Below, piece after piece: positions 36,135 to 43,803 of a stretch of DNA of 64,000 bases. Location of the stretch: positions 2,418,001 through 2,482,000 of the forward strand of contig NZ_CP048810.1 of the NCBI RefSeq assembly GCF_013347965.1. Reading direction: 5' to 3'. Made by a program: the position numbers and the translations under genes. Position 1 is the first letter of the stretch; each line of letters begins with the position of its first letter. The notes beneath the pieces are model-generated. The model was not told the origin of the DNA and searched no databases. It worked only from the letters and a program-made list of their open reading frames with translations. The stretch comes from Pseudomonas bijieensis (GTDB lineage: Bacteria > Pseudomonadota > Gammaproteobacteria > Pseudomonadales > Pseudomonadaceae).

Positions 36135-37152
36135 CCGGTGCAGGCTGGCTCGCCAGGCGTGCCCGGTATTCACCAGGCGTGGTGTCGAACCAACGGCGAA
36201 AGGCCCGGAAAAAATTGCTCGGGTCAGCAAACCCCAGCAGGTAGGCGATTTCCAGCAACGTCATGCCCGGCTGCGCCAGGTACTGCTCGGCCAGTTCGCG
36301 CCGGGTGTCTTCGAGCAGGTTCTGGAAACTCGTGCCCTCCTCTTGCAGGCGCCGCTGCAAGGTGCGCTGCGACAGGTGCAGCGTCTGCGCCACCACGTCA
36401 CGCTTGGGCTCACCCTGGGGCAACAACCGGCACAACACCTGTCGCGCCTTGTGGGTCACGCGGCTTTCCGAAAAGCGCGCGAGGTACTCACCGGCAAACC
36501 GGTCGTGAAGCTGCGCCATGGCTTCGTTGGCCGTCGGCAGTGGCGCCTCCATGTCGGTCGGTTCAAAAATCAGCGCATCATAAGGCGCGCCGAACACCAG
36601 CGGCGCGGGGAAGGCTCGGTGATAAGGCCCCAGGTCCAACGGCTCGGCCCCCTGAAACAGCACCTTCACCGGGTGCAGGGTACGCCCGGTCAACCAACTG
36701 CACAGGGCCAGCGCACAGGCCAGGGAGGCTTCGGCACTTTGGCGAGTGGGGGGCAGATGGTCGCCATGCACCGTCAGGATCAGCCCGTAGCCTTCTTCCA
36801 AGCGACGAAAACTCAAGTCGGCGCTTTCGGCAATGATCCGCTGGTAACGCACCAGCCGCTGGAAGCCCTCTGCCAGGGTGCGACTGGACATCAAGGCATA
36901 GCCAACCACATGGAACGAGGCCGGACGCACCACTTTGCCCATGTTCAAGCCAATGGCCGGGTTACCCGACAACTCGACCGCCCGTTGCCAGAGCCGCGTC
37001 ATCGAGTCCTGGGGGAAACGGGCATCCGGATCGTCCAGGGCCTCGAAGTCCAGCCCCAACTGCTTGAACAGCGCCCGGCAATCGACGCCGTCCATTTCCA
37101 ATGCCTTGACGATCCCCATCGCCCAGCTTGAAGAAGTCGTTCGTTCGCTCAT
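36091..37152 (-). CDS. AraC-family transcriptional regulator (arabinose-binding-like N-domain)
   Basis: The 353-residue protein has an N-terminal ligand-binding-like domain of the OruR/ArgR-type AraC regulators (about 10-200; DPDARFPQDSMTRLW, NPAIGLNMGKVVRPASF) and a C-terminal AraC helix-turn-helix pair (about 245-340; RDVVAQTLHLSQRTLQRRLQ, MTLLEIAYLLGFADPSNFFR). It is a DNA-binding activator or repressor with an unknown effector. I start at ATG 37152 (MSERTTSSSW), the conserved start, rather than the 41-codon extension upstream. It is convergent with trkH (44-bp overlap) and divergent from the Mpo1-like gene, which may be a target. Confidence 0.9.
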   Translation of the reverse strand: MSERTTSSSWAMGIVKALEMDGVDCRALFKQLGLDFEALDDPDARFPQDSMTRLWQRAVELSGNPAIGLNMGKVVRPASFHVVGYALMSSRTLAEGFQRLVRYQRIIAESADLSFRRLEEGYGLILTVHGDHLPPTRQSAEASLACALALCSWLTGRTLHPVKVLFQGAEPLDLGPYHRAFPAPLVFGAPYDALIFEPTDMEAPLPTANEAMAQLHDRFAGEYLARFSESRVTHKARQVLCRLLPQGEPKRDVVAQTLHLSQRTLQRRLQEEGTSFQNLLEDTRRELAEQYLAQPGMTLLEIAYLLGFADPSNFFRAFRRWFDTTPGEYRARLASQPAPVSDARTPGYTARTL

Positions 37153-37316
37153 GACGTTTTTACTTGCATGACGAGCCGCAGGGTACGGCTGGATTGGCGA
37201 AGGATAGCAGTGTCTTTCATTACAAAAACAAGGGGTATTTGTAACACAGGACACTAGAGTGGCGCCCATTGTCACTAGCCGCTGTCCATGATCGCTCTAG
37301 ACTTCAATAAACAACA

Positions 37317-37649
37317 ATGACCACAGAGCTCGCAGTCGTGGAAAACGCCAGACGATTCAATACGTTCACTGAGTTCTACCCGTATTACCTCAGCGAACAC
37401 AGCAACAGCACCTGCCGACGCCTGCACTTCGTCGGTACTTCCCTGCTCTTTGTGATTCTCGCCGTAGCGCTCGTCGCGGGCACCTGGTGGTGGTTGATCG
37501 CCCTGCCCGTCGCTGGCTACGGCTTTGCCTGGGTCGGGCATTTTTTCTTCGAAAAGAACCGGCCTGCCACGTTCCAGCATCCGTTCTACAGCCTGCTTGG
37601 CGATTTCGTCATGTACCGCGACATGCTGCTGGGCAAGGTGGCGTTCTAA
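37317..37649 (+). CDS. Mpo1-like (DUF962) membrane protein
   Basis: This 110-residue protein matches the DUF962/Mpo1-like family: FTEFYPYYLSEHSNSTCRRL, then two membrane segments (about 43-57 and 60-75), and GHFFFEKNRPATFQHP with the conserved histidines. The yeast member Mpo1 is an Fe-dependent dioxygenase that alpha-oxidises 2-hydroxy fatty acids. A role in lipid oxidation is therefore possible but unproven here. No good ribosome binding site precedes the ATG. The divergent AraC-type gene lies 164 bp away, and the HD-domain gene 32 bp downstream is probably co-transcribed. Confidence 0.88.
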   Translation: MTTELAVVENARRFNTFTEFYPYYLSEHSNSTCRRLHFVGTSLLFVILAVALVAGTWWWLIALPVAGYGFAWVGHFFFEKNRPATFQHPFYSLLGDFVMYRDMLLGKVAF

Positions 37650-37681
37650 GCGTTGAATGCCCATGAGCCAAAGGACCCTCG

Positions 37682-38272
37682 ATGAATACGCATGCACGCT
37701 TTACCCACATGCAGGACGGCACCCAGGAAGACTGGGCGATCATCGCAGCCGATTTCAGCGCCTACGCGCGACAGTTGCCGGGCCGGATCCTGGCCCACTT
37801 GAAATTGCTGGACGGCGACTTCGGCGGGTTCCCGATGGATCGCCTGACCCATTCCCTGCAAACCGCCACCCGTGCCTACCGCGACGGGCGCGACGAGGAA
37901 TACGTGGTCTGCGCCCTGCTTCACGACATCGGTGACACCCTGGGCTCATACAACCACCCGGATATCGCGGCGGCGATCCTCAAGCCATTCGTCAGCGCCG
38001 AGAACCTATGGATGGTGGAGAAACACGGGATTTTCCAGGGCTATTACTTCTTCCATCACCTGGGCATGGACCGTCACCTGCGCGAGCAGTTTTGCGAACA
38101 TCCGCAGTACCAGGCGACGATCGACTTTTGTGCGAAATATGACGCGGCGGCGTTCGATCCGAAGTACGACACACTGCCGTTGAGTTTCTTCGAGCCGATG
38201 CTGGAAAGGGTGTTTGCCGCGCCGAAGCAATCGATCTACAAGGCGGCGATGGCTGACGACACACCAGCCTGA
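37682..38272 (+). CDS. HD-domain protein, possibly PhnZ/MIOX-type diiron enzyme
   Basis: The 196-residue protein carries an HD domain with His57, His81-Asp82 (CALLHDIGDTLG), His92 (NHPDIAAAIL), His115 (EKHGIF) and Asp154. The spacing of these resembles the six-ligand diiron set of PhnZ-like oxygenases, a subgroup of the HD superfamily that cleaves C-C or C-P bonds. Other HD proteins with similar ligands are phosphohydrolases. No phosphonate genes are nearby, so the substrate is open. It follows the Mpo1-like gene by 32 bp, which suggests a two-gene unit of possible metal-dependent oxidative enzymes. Confidence 0.85.
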   Translation: MNTHARFTHMQDGTQEDWAIIAADFSAYARQLPGRILAHLKLLDGDFGGFPMDRLTHSLQTATRAYRDGRDEEYVVCALLHDIGDTLGSYNHPDIAAAILKPFVSAENLWMVEKHGIFQGYYFFHHLGMDRHLREQFCEHPQYQATIDFCAKYDAAAFDPKYDTLPLSFFEPMLERVFAAPKQSIYKAAMADDTPA

Positions 38273-38288
38273 CAGATCCAACAAACCC

Positions 38289-38381
38289 GTGGCGAGGGAG
38301 CTTGCTCCCGCTGGGCTGCGCAGCAGCCCCCAAAAACAGGGCCGCTGCGCGCCCCAGCGGGAGCAAGCTCCCTCGCCACAG
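38289..38381. repeat. REP pair (class GTGGCGAGGGAGCTTGCTCCC)
   Basis: Two inverted copies of GTGGCGAGGGAGCTTGCTCC with inner GCTGGGCTGCGCAGCAGC form a near-continuous hairpin between the convergent HD-domain and metallophosphoesterase genes. It may serve as a transcript end for both. Confidence 0.85.
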
Positions 38382-38417
38382 GGGTTATATGTTTGCTTGA
38401 GACGGTGTCAGGCCGGC

Positions 38418-39236
38418 CTAGGCAGGTTCGGTCACTTTCAACTCAGCTTTGACCAACGCCTCCCGCGCCTGGGCCTCCGCCAACCGATACAACTCGATCG
38501 ACCCATCCCAGTGCTCGATCAACGCCGTGCACGACTCGACCCAATCACCGCAATTGAGGTACTCCACCTCGCCCACCCTGCGCATCTCGGCATGGTGGAT
38601 ATGCCCACAGACCACACCGTGCAGTTCGCGCTTCACGCATTCATGGGCGATAGCTTCTTCGAAATCGCTGATGAAGCTGACAGCGGTCTTGACCTTATGC
38701 TTGAGGTACGCCGACAACGACCAGTAACCGTAGCCGTAACGGGCCCGCCAATGGTTGAGCCAGCGGTTCAGCGTGAGGGTGAACTCGTAGGCCGAATCGC
38801 CGAGGAACGCCAGCCAACGGTGGTAGCGGGTGATGACATCGAACTGATCGCCATGGATCACCAACAGGTGCCGACCATCGGCGGTGACGTGCACCGCTTC
38901 GTCCACCAACTGGATATTGCCCAGGATCAGCTTCGAATAGCGCCGCAGGAACTCGTCATGATTGCCGGTGACGTAGATCACTTCGGTGCCGCGCTTGCTC
39001 ATGGTCAGCAAGCGGCGAATGACGTTGGTGTGGGCCTGGGGCCAATACATGCCACCGCGCAGTTTCCAGCCATCGATGATGTCTCCTACCAGGTAGATCT
39101 TGTCGGCGTGGTAACCCTTGAGGAACTGCGACAAGTGCTCGGCCTGGCAATCCCGGGTGCCCAGGTGCACATCGGAAATCCACAGGGTGCGAACACGCTG
39201 TTTGCGGCTGGGTCTGGCGAGCTCGGCGCTGGTCAT
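38418..39236 (-). CDS. Metallophosphoesterase, LpxH-like (UDP-2,3-diacylglucosamine diphosphatase family)
   Basis: A 272-residue calcineurin-like phosphoesterase. Metal-binding motifs are in order: WISDVHLGTRDC, VGDIIDGW, VTGNHDEFLRR, VIHGDQFD, and VCGHIHHAE. It resembles the LpxH/LpxH2 family but is longer than LpxH (about 240), and such proteins in Pseudomonas often coexist with a true LpxH. The start is ATG 39236, which has GAGGG 7 nt upstream. Whether it acts on a lipid A precursor or another diphosphate cannot be decided from sequence. Confidence 0.88.
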   Translation of the reverse strand: MTSAELARPSRKQRVRTLWISDVHLGTRDCQAEHLSQFLKGYHADKIYLVGDIIDGWKLRGGMYWPQAHTNVIRRLLTMSKRGTEVIYVTGNHDEFLRRYSKLILGNIQLVDEAVHVTADGRHLLVIHGDQFDVITRYHRWLAFLGDSAYEFTLTLNRWLNHWRARYGYGYWSLSAYLKHKVKTAVSFISDFEEAIAHECVKRELHGVVCGHIHHAEMRRVGEVEYLNCGDWVESCTALIEHWDGSIELYRLAEAQAREALVKAELKVTEPA

Positions 39237-39371
39237 TGGGCAACCCTCTGATCGTTTTTGCCACTGTGCACGCCAGCGGTTAATGGCCCATGACAAACAC
39301 AAGTCCATTGCATGACAGCGCCGGGCGTTGCGCCCTCGGTGTATGCTGGCGGCCTGACACGGGAGACCGCG

Positions 39372-40121
39372 ATGAGACCGATCCTCACGCTACGCCACTA
39401 CAGCCACGACTTGATCGTCCACAGCCATGACCATGCCCAATTGGTGTTCGGGTTGTCTGGCGCACTGGATTTCGAGGTCGAAGGCCAGGGCAGCCAGGTG
39501 GTGCAACAAAGCTTCGTGGTGATACCGGCCGGTGCGCATCACGCCTGTGGCAGCCCCCATGGCAGTCGTTGCCTGGTGCTGGATGTGCCCAGTGATGATT
39601 GGGTCGGGCAATGCCTGGGGGATCACGCAGACGCCAGCCGCCGCTTGCTCGACGACACCGCGCGCCTGCCCCTGGATGCGGGGCAAAGCCAGTTGGTCAC
39701 CTGGTTGGCCGGCAGCCCGGTGGACGACCCGGTGATCGCCCAGCAAGGCGCGGTGCTGCTGCTGGCGAGTCTCAATGGTGCTCGCCAGGAAACCCTCGGT
39801 GGCCGGCGCCTGCCTTATGCCGCACTCAACGCCCATATCGACCGGTACGCGGCCTATCCGCTGCAAGTGGCGGACCTGGCGCAGGTCGCCGGTCTCTCCA
39901 GCGCCCGCCTGCATGCGCGCTTCGTCGCCGAGTGCGGGCAAACCCCGATGGATTACATCCGCAGCCGCCGCTTGCACAAGGCCGTGGCGTTGTTGCGTGA
40001 TTCGCAATTGCCCATCGGCGAGATCGGCCAACGGGTCGGCTACAGCTCCCAGAGTGCCTTCGCCGCAGCGGTACTGCGCGAATTCGGCGTCTCGCCGGGC
40101 AAGCTGCGGCGTCAGCGCTAG
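39372..40121 (+). CDS. AraC-family transcriptional regulator
   Basis: The 249-residue protein has an N-terminal cupin sensor (about 1-110; HSHDHAQLVFGLSGALDFEV, PAGAHHACG) and a C-terminal AraC domain (about 155-249; VADLAQVAGLSSARLHARFV, IGEIGQRVGYSSQSAFAAAV). ATG 39372 has GGGAG 6 nt upstream. It lies 92 bp upstream of, and in the same direction as, the EamA transporter gene, so it may regulate that gene. The ligand is unknown. Confidence 0.92.
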   Translation: MRPILTLRHYSHDLIVHSHDHAQLVFGLSGALDFEVEGQGSQVVQQSFVVIPAGAHHACGSPHGSRCLVLDVPSDDWVGQCLGDHADASRRLLDDTARLPLDAGQSQLVTWLAGSPVDDPVIAQQGAVLLLASLNGARQETLGGRRLPYAALNAHIDRYAAYPLQVADLAQVAGLSSARLHARFVAECGQTPMDYIRSRRLHKAVALLRDSQLPIGEIGQRVGYSSQSAFAAAVLREFGVSPGKLRRQR

Positions 40122-40213
40122 ATTCGCGCTAAAAATCGCTAGGATCGCGACAGACAGAAGCGCTCGGCAACAGGTTCAATACCCTGACGCTCAACCGTTG
40201 GACAAGGATTGAA

Positions 40214-41104
40214 ATGACGCCCCGTACTGCCCTCGGCGCCCTGCATATTGGCGCACTCATGTTTGGCCTGACCGGTGTATTCGGCAAACTCGCCGCAGCT
40301 TCGCCGGCGGTCATCGTGTTCGGTCGCGCCGTCTTCGCCGTACTCGCCCTGACGATATTTGCCCGGTTTGCCAGCAGCAGCCGCTGGCAAAAACTGCGGG
40401 CACAAGATGGCCGGCGGTTGCTGCTCGGGGGGCTGTTGCTGGCCGGGCACTGGGTGAGTTTCTTCATTGCCGTGAAGGTTGCCGGCGTGGCGATCGCCAC
40501 GTTGGGGTTCGCCAGTTTCCCGGCCTTCACGGTATTGCTCGAGGGGCTGATTTTCCGCGAGCGGATTCGCGCCAATGAAATCTGGCTGGTGGTGCTGGTG
40601 AGCATTGGCCTGGTGTTGGTCACGCCGAACTTCGACCTGGCCAGCGGCGCCACCACCGGTTTGCTGTGGGCCGTGGCCTCGGGGTTGCTGTTTTCCCTGT
40701 TGTCATTGACCAACCGCGCCGGCTCGGCGCACGTACCGCCCGTACAGGCCGCGCTGTGCCAAAACGTGGTGGTCGGGTTGTGCCTGTTGCCCATGGCCGC
40801 GCCACAATTGAGCGACGTGCGCCCCATCGACTGGTTGTGGATCGGCTTGCTCGGCGTGTTCTGCACTGGCCTGGCCCACAGCCTGTTCGTCGCCAGCCTG
40901 GCGGTGATCAAGGCCCGCACAGCGGCGGTAGTCTTCGCCATGGAGCCGGTCTACGGCATCGCCATGGCCTGGTGGCTGTTCGATGAAAACCCGACACTGC
41001 GCATGCTGCTGGGCGGCGTGGTGATCATCGCGGCCATCGTGATCTCAAGCCAACTGGGCGGTTCGAAGAAACCGGGTGTTGGCGCTCAAGCCGCGTCTCA
41101 CTGA
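40214..41104 (+). CDS. EamA/DMT-family transporter
   Basis: A 296-residue inner-membrane protein with ten predicted hydrophobic segments arranged as two EamA repeats (about 8-135 and 150-285). GLTGVFGKLAAASPAVIVFG and AVVFAMEPVYGIAMAWWLFD are typical. The family exports metabolites such as amino acids; the substrate here is unknown. Its stop overlaps the convergent SelW-like gene by 7 bp. It may be under the control of the adjacent AraC-type regulator. Confidence 0.93.
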   Translation: MTPRTALGALHIGALMFGLTGVFGKLAAASPAVIVFGRAVFAVLALTIFARFASSSRWQKLRAQDGRRLLLGGLLLAGHWVSFFIAVKVAGVAIATLGFASFPAFTVLLEGLIFRERIRANEIWLVVLVSIGLVLVTPNFDLASGATTGLLWAVASGLLFSLLSLTNRAGSAHVPPVQAALCQNVVVGLCLLPMAAPQLSDVRPIDWLWIGLLGVFCTGLAHSLFVASLAVIKARTAAVVFAMEPVYGIAMAWWLFDENPTLRMLLGGVVIIAAIVISSQLGGSKKPGVGAQAASH

Positions 41105-41385
41105 ACCCGATCGTTGTGGCCCAGGTCCCGCGCCGGGTCGATTTGGTCGCGGACCCGCTGCTTGAGGACCTTGGCTTCGGGAAAACCGCCATCGGCCTTG
41201 CGCTCCCAGATCTGCGTGCCGTCGCAACTGATGTGGAACACACCACCAGTGCCCGGCACCAGGGACACTTTGCCCAAGTCATCGGCGAAGGTGCTGAGCA
41301 GTTCCTGGGCCAGCCAGGCGGCGCGCAACAGCCATTGGCACTGGGTGCAATACGTGATGACGACTTCCGGTTTGTGTTCGGTCAT
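41098..41385 (-). CDS. SelT/SelW/SelH (Rdx) family protein
   Basis: This 95-residue protein has the family motif ITYCTQCQWLLRAAWLAQEL with a CxxC redox pair near residues 13-16. It also has the Rdx-fold residues GVFHISCDGTQIWER. The selenocysteine of the animal proteins is a cysteine here. A thioredoxin-like redox role in the cytosol is inferred for the family. The start is ATG 41385. It is convergent with the EamA gene and divergent from plpD. Confidence 0.93.
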   Translation of the reverse strand: MTEHKPEVVITYCTQCQWLLRAAWLAQELLSTFADDLGKVSLVPGTGGVFHISCDGTQIWERKADGGFPEAKVLKQRVRDQIDPARDLGHNDRVQ

Positions 41386-41457
41386 TGCGGGTGAACTCCT
41401 GGGTTCGAAGGCGTCGTTATAATACCTGCCTTTGATCGCCCGCCCCCGAGATTGACG

Positions 41458-43647
41458 ATGCGCCGCCTGCTGCCCCTCCTGCTTCTGCTGCTGTTGCCCT
41501 TTTTCGTCCAGGCCGTCGAAACGCCACGCCCGAAAATCGGCCTGGTGCTGTCCGGTGGCGCGGCGCGGGGACTGGCCCACATCGGTGTGCTCAAGGCCCT
41601 GGAAGAGCAAGGCATCAAGATCGATGCCATTGCCGGTACCAGCATGGGCGCGGTGATCGGCGGGTTGTATGCCTCGGGCTACAAGATCGACGAACTGGAA
41701 AAACTCGCCCTGGGCATCGACTGGCAACAGGCGTTGTCCGACGCCCCACCGCGCAAGGACGTGCCCTTCCGGCGCAAACAGGATGACCGCGACTTCCTGG
41801 TCAAACAGAAACTGAGCTTTCGCGACGACGGCAGCCTTGGCCTGCCCTTGGGGGTCATCCAGGGCCAGAATCTGGCCTTGCTGCTCGAAAGCCTGCTGGC
41901 CCACGCCAGCGACACCCGGGACTTCGACAAACTGCCGATCCCTTTCCGTGCAGTTGCCACCGACATCGCCAGCGGCGAAAAAGTGGTGTTCCGCAAAGGC
42001 CACCTGCCCAAGGTCATCCGCGCCAGCATGTCCATCCCGGCGGTGTTCGCCCCGGTGGAACTGGACGGCCGGCTGCTGGTGGACGGCGGCATGACCGACA
42101 ACATCCCGCTGGATGTGGCCCGGGAAATGGGCGTGGACGTGGCCATCGTGGTCGATATCGGTACGCCCCTGCGCAACCGCAAGCAACTGGTCACGGTGGT
42201 CGACGTGTTGAACCAGTCGACCACCTTGATGACCCGGCGCAACTCTGAAGAGCAACTGGCAACCCTGAAAAAAGACGACGTCCTGATCCAGCCGGCCCTG
42301 GCAAGCTTCGGCTCCACTGACTTCGGCCGGGCCCGGGAGATGATCGACGCCGGCTACCGCGCCACCCGGATACTCGAGGCGCGCCTGGCCCCTCTACGCC
42401 CTTCCGAAGCGCCCGACGCCGAACTCATGGCCGCACGCACCCCAAGCGAACGCACGCCGGTCATCACCGCCATTCGTGTGGAGAACGATTCGAAAGTCGG
42501 CGATGACGTGATCCGCTATTACATTCGCCAGCAGATTGGCGAGCCGCTGGACCTGGGGCGCCTGCAGACCGACATGGGCACGCTCTACGGCCTGGATTAT
42601 TTCGAACAGGTGCAATACCGCGTGGTCCGCAAGGGCCCGGACCACACACTGGTCATCAGCGCCCGGGGCCGACGCACCGGCACCGACTACCTGCGGCTGG
42701 GGCTGAGCCTGTCGGACGACATGCGCGGCGACAGCGCGTTCAACCTGGGGGCCAGCTATCGGGTCAACGGTATCAACCGCCTGGGCGCCGAATGGCTGAC
42801 CCGGGCGCAGATCGGCGACAGGCAGGAGTTGTACAGCGAGTTCTACCAGCCGTTGGATGTCGGCTCGCGCTACTTCATCGCCCCTTATGGGCAGTTTGAA
42901 TCGCGAAACGTGGAATCCATCCTGGACAACGATCCGGTGGCCCAGTATCGCGTCGAACGCTATGGCTTCGGCCTGAACGTCGGCCGACAGATCGGCAACA
43001 GCGGCGAAATCCGCCTGGGTGTCGGCCAGGCCTGGGGCAAGGCGGATGTGCGCATTGGCGATCACGACCAGCCCAGCGAAAACTTCAATGAAGGCTTCTA
43101 TGACCTCAAGTACTCCTTCGACTCCTTCGACAACGTGTACTTCCCCCATGAAGGGGAGGACATCGGCCTGACCTGGCGCCAATACGAACCGGGGCTGGGT
43201 TCCGACCAGCGTTACCGCCAGTGGGAATTCAAACTGGACAAGGCCCTGAGCAGCGGCCCGGACACCTTCATCCTGGGCGGGCGCTACGGCCGGACAATGG
43301 ACACCGCGGAGGTCGTGACATCCAGCTTTGTACTCGGCGGCGCACGGCAACTGTCGGGCTTTCGCGAAGACGGGGTCTCCGGGCAGAACATCAGCCTGAT
43401 GCGCGCCGTGTATTACCGCCGGCTCACACCGCGGGCCTACCTGCCGCTGGACTTGCCGCTGTACATCGGCGGCTCATTGGAACGCGGCAGGGCCTGGAAC
43501 AACGACAACGAATTCGACAGCGGCTACATCAACGCCGCCAGTATTTTCCTGGGGTTCGATACACCGCTGGGGCCCCTGAATTTCAGCTATGGCTTTAACG
43601 ACGATGATGAACAGGCGGTTTATCTGAACCTGGGGCAGACGTTCTGA
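41458..43647 (+). CDS. plpD: Patatin-like phospholipase autotransporter PlpD (type Vd)
   Basis: This 729-residue protein is secreted by its own barrel. A signal peptide (1-19) precedes a patatin domain (about 25-310) with the oxyanion loop SGGAARG, nucleophile Ser62 in AGTSMGA and Asp209 in VDGGMTDN. A single POTRA domain (about 335-410) and a 16-strand outer-membrane barrel (about 420-729) follow; the protein ends in an aromatic residue (NLGQTF). Length and architecture match P. aeruginosa PlpD, a phospholipase A1. The start is ATG 41458; a TTG two codons earlier is less likely. A TATAAT at 41418-41423 could be the -10, but no clear -35 is seen. Confidence 0.96.
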   Translation: MRRLLPLLLLLLLPFFVQAVETPRPKIGLVLSGGAARGLAHIGVLKALEEQGIKIDAIAGTSMGAVIGGLYASGYKIDELEKLALGIDWQQALSDAPPRKDVPFRRKQDDRDFLVKQKLSFRDDGSLGLPLGVIQGQNLALLLESLLAHASDTRDFDKLPIPFRAVATDIASGEKVVFRKGHLPKVIRASMSIPAVFAPVELDGRLLVDGGMTDNIPLDVAREMGVDVAIVVDIGTPLRNRKQLVTVVDVLNQSTTLMTRRNSEEQLATLKKDDVLIQPALASFGSTDFGRAREMIDAGYRATRILEARLAPLRPSEAPDAELMAARTPSERTPVITAIRVENDSKVGDDVIRYYIRQQIGEPLDLGRLQTDMGTLYGLDYFEQVQYRVVRKGPDHTLVISARGRRTGTDYLRLGLSLSDDMRGDSAFNLGASYRVNGINRLGAEWLTRAQIGDRQELYSEFYQPLDVGSRYFIAPYGQFESRNVESILDNDPVAQYRVERYGFGLNVGRQIGNSGEIRLGVGQAWGKADVRIGDHDQPSENFNEGFYDLKYSFDSFDNVYFPHEGEDIGLTWRQYEPGLGSDQRYRQWEFKLDKALSSGPDTFILGGRYGRTMDTAEVVTSSFVLGGARQLSGFREDGVSGQNISLMRAVYYRRLTPRAYLPLDLPLYIGGSLERGRAWNNDNEFDSGYINAASIFLGFDTPLGPLNFSYGFNDDDEQAVYLNLGQTF

Positions 43648-43685
43648 TAGCGATGCGGTATTGGATTATCCGCCGCCGATCCATT

Positions 43686-43773
43686 GTGGGAGCGAGCCTG
43701 CTCGAGATAGCGTCGGCACATTCAATATCGAACAAGCTGCCCCACCGCAATCGCGAGCAGGCTTGCTCCCACA
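43686..43773. repeat. REP pair (class GTGGGAGCGAGCCTGCTCG)
   Basis: Inverted copies at 43686-43709 and 43750-43773 lie between the convergent plpD and FimV-like genes. Confidence 0.85.
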
Positions 43774-43803
43774 CGGGCTCGCTGGGGTTCACCAATCCGA
43801 AGT

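Noticed and set aside
41418..41423. TATAAT as the plpD promoter -10
   Set aside because: No acceptable -35 at 16-18 bp upstream, so I did not list it as a promoter.
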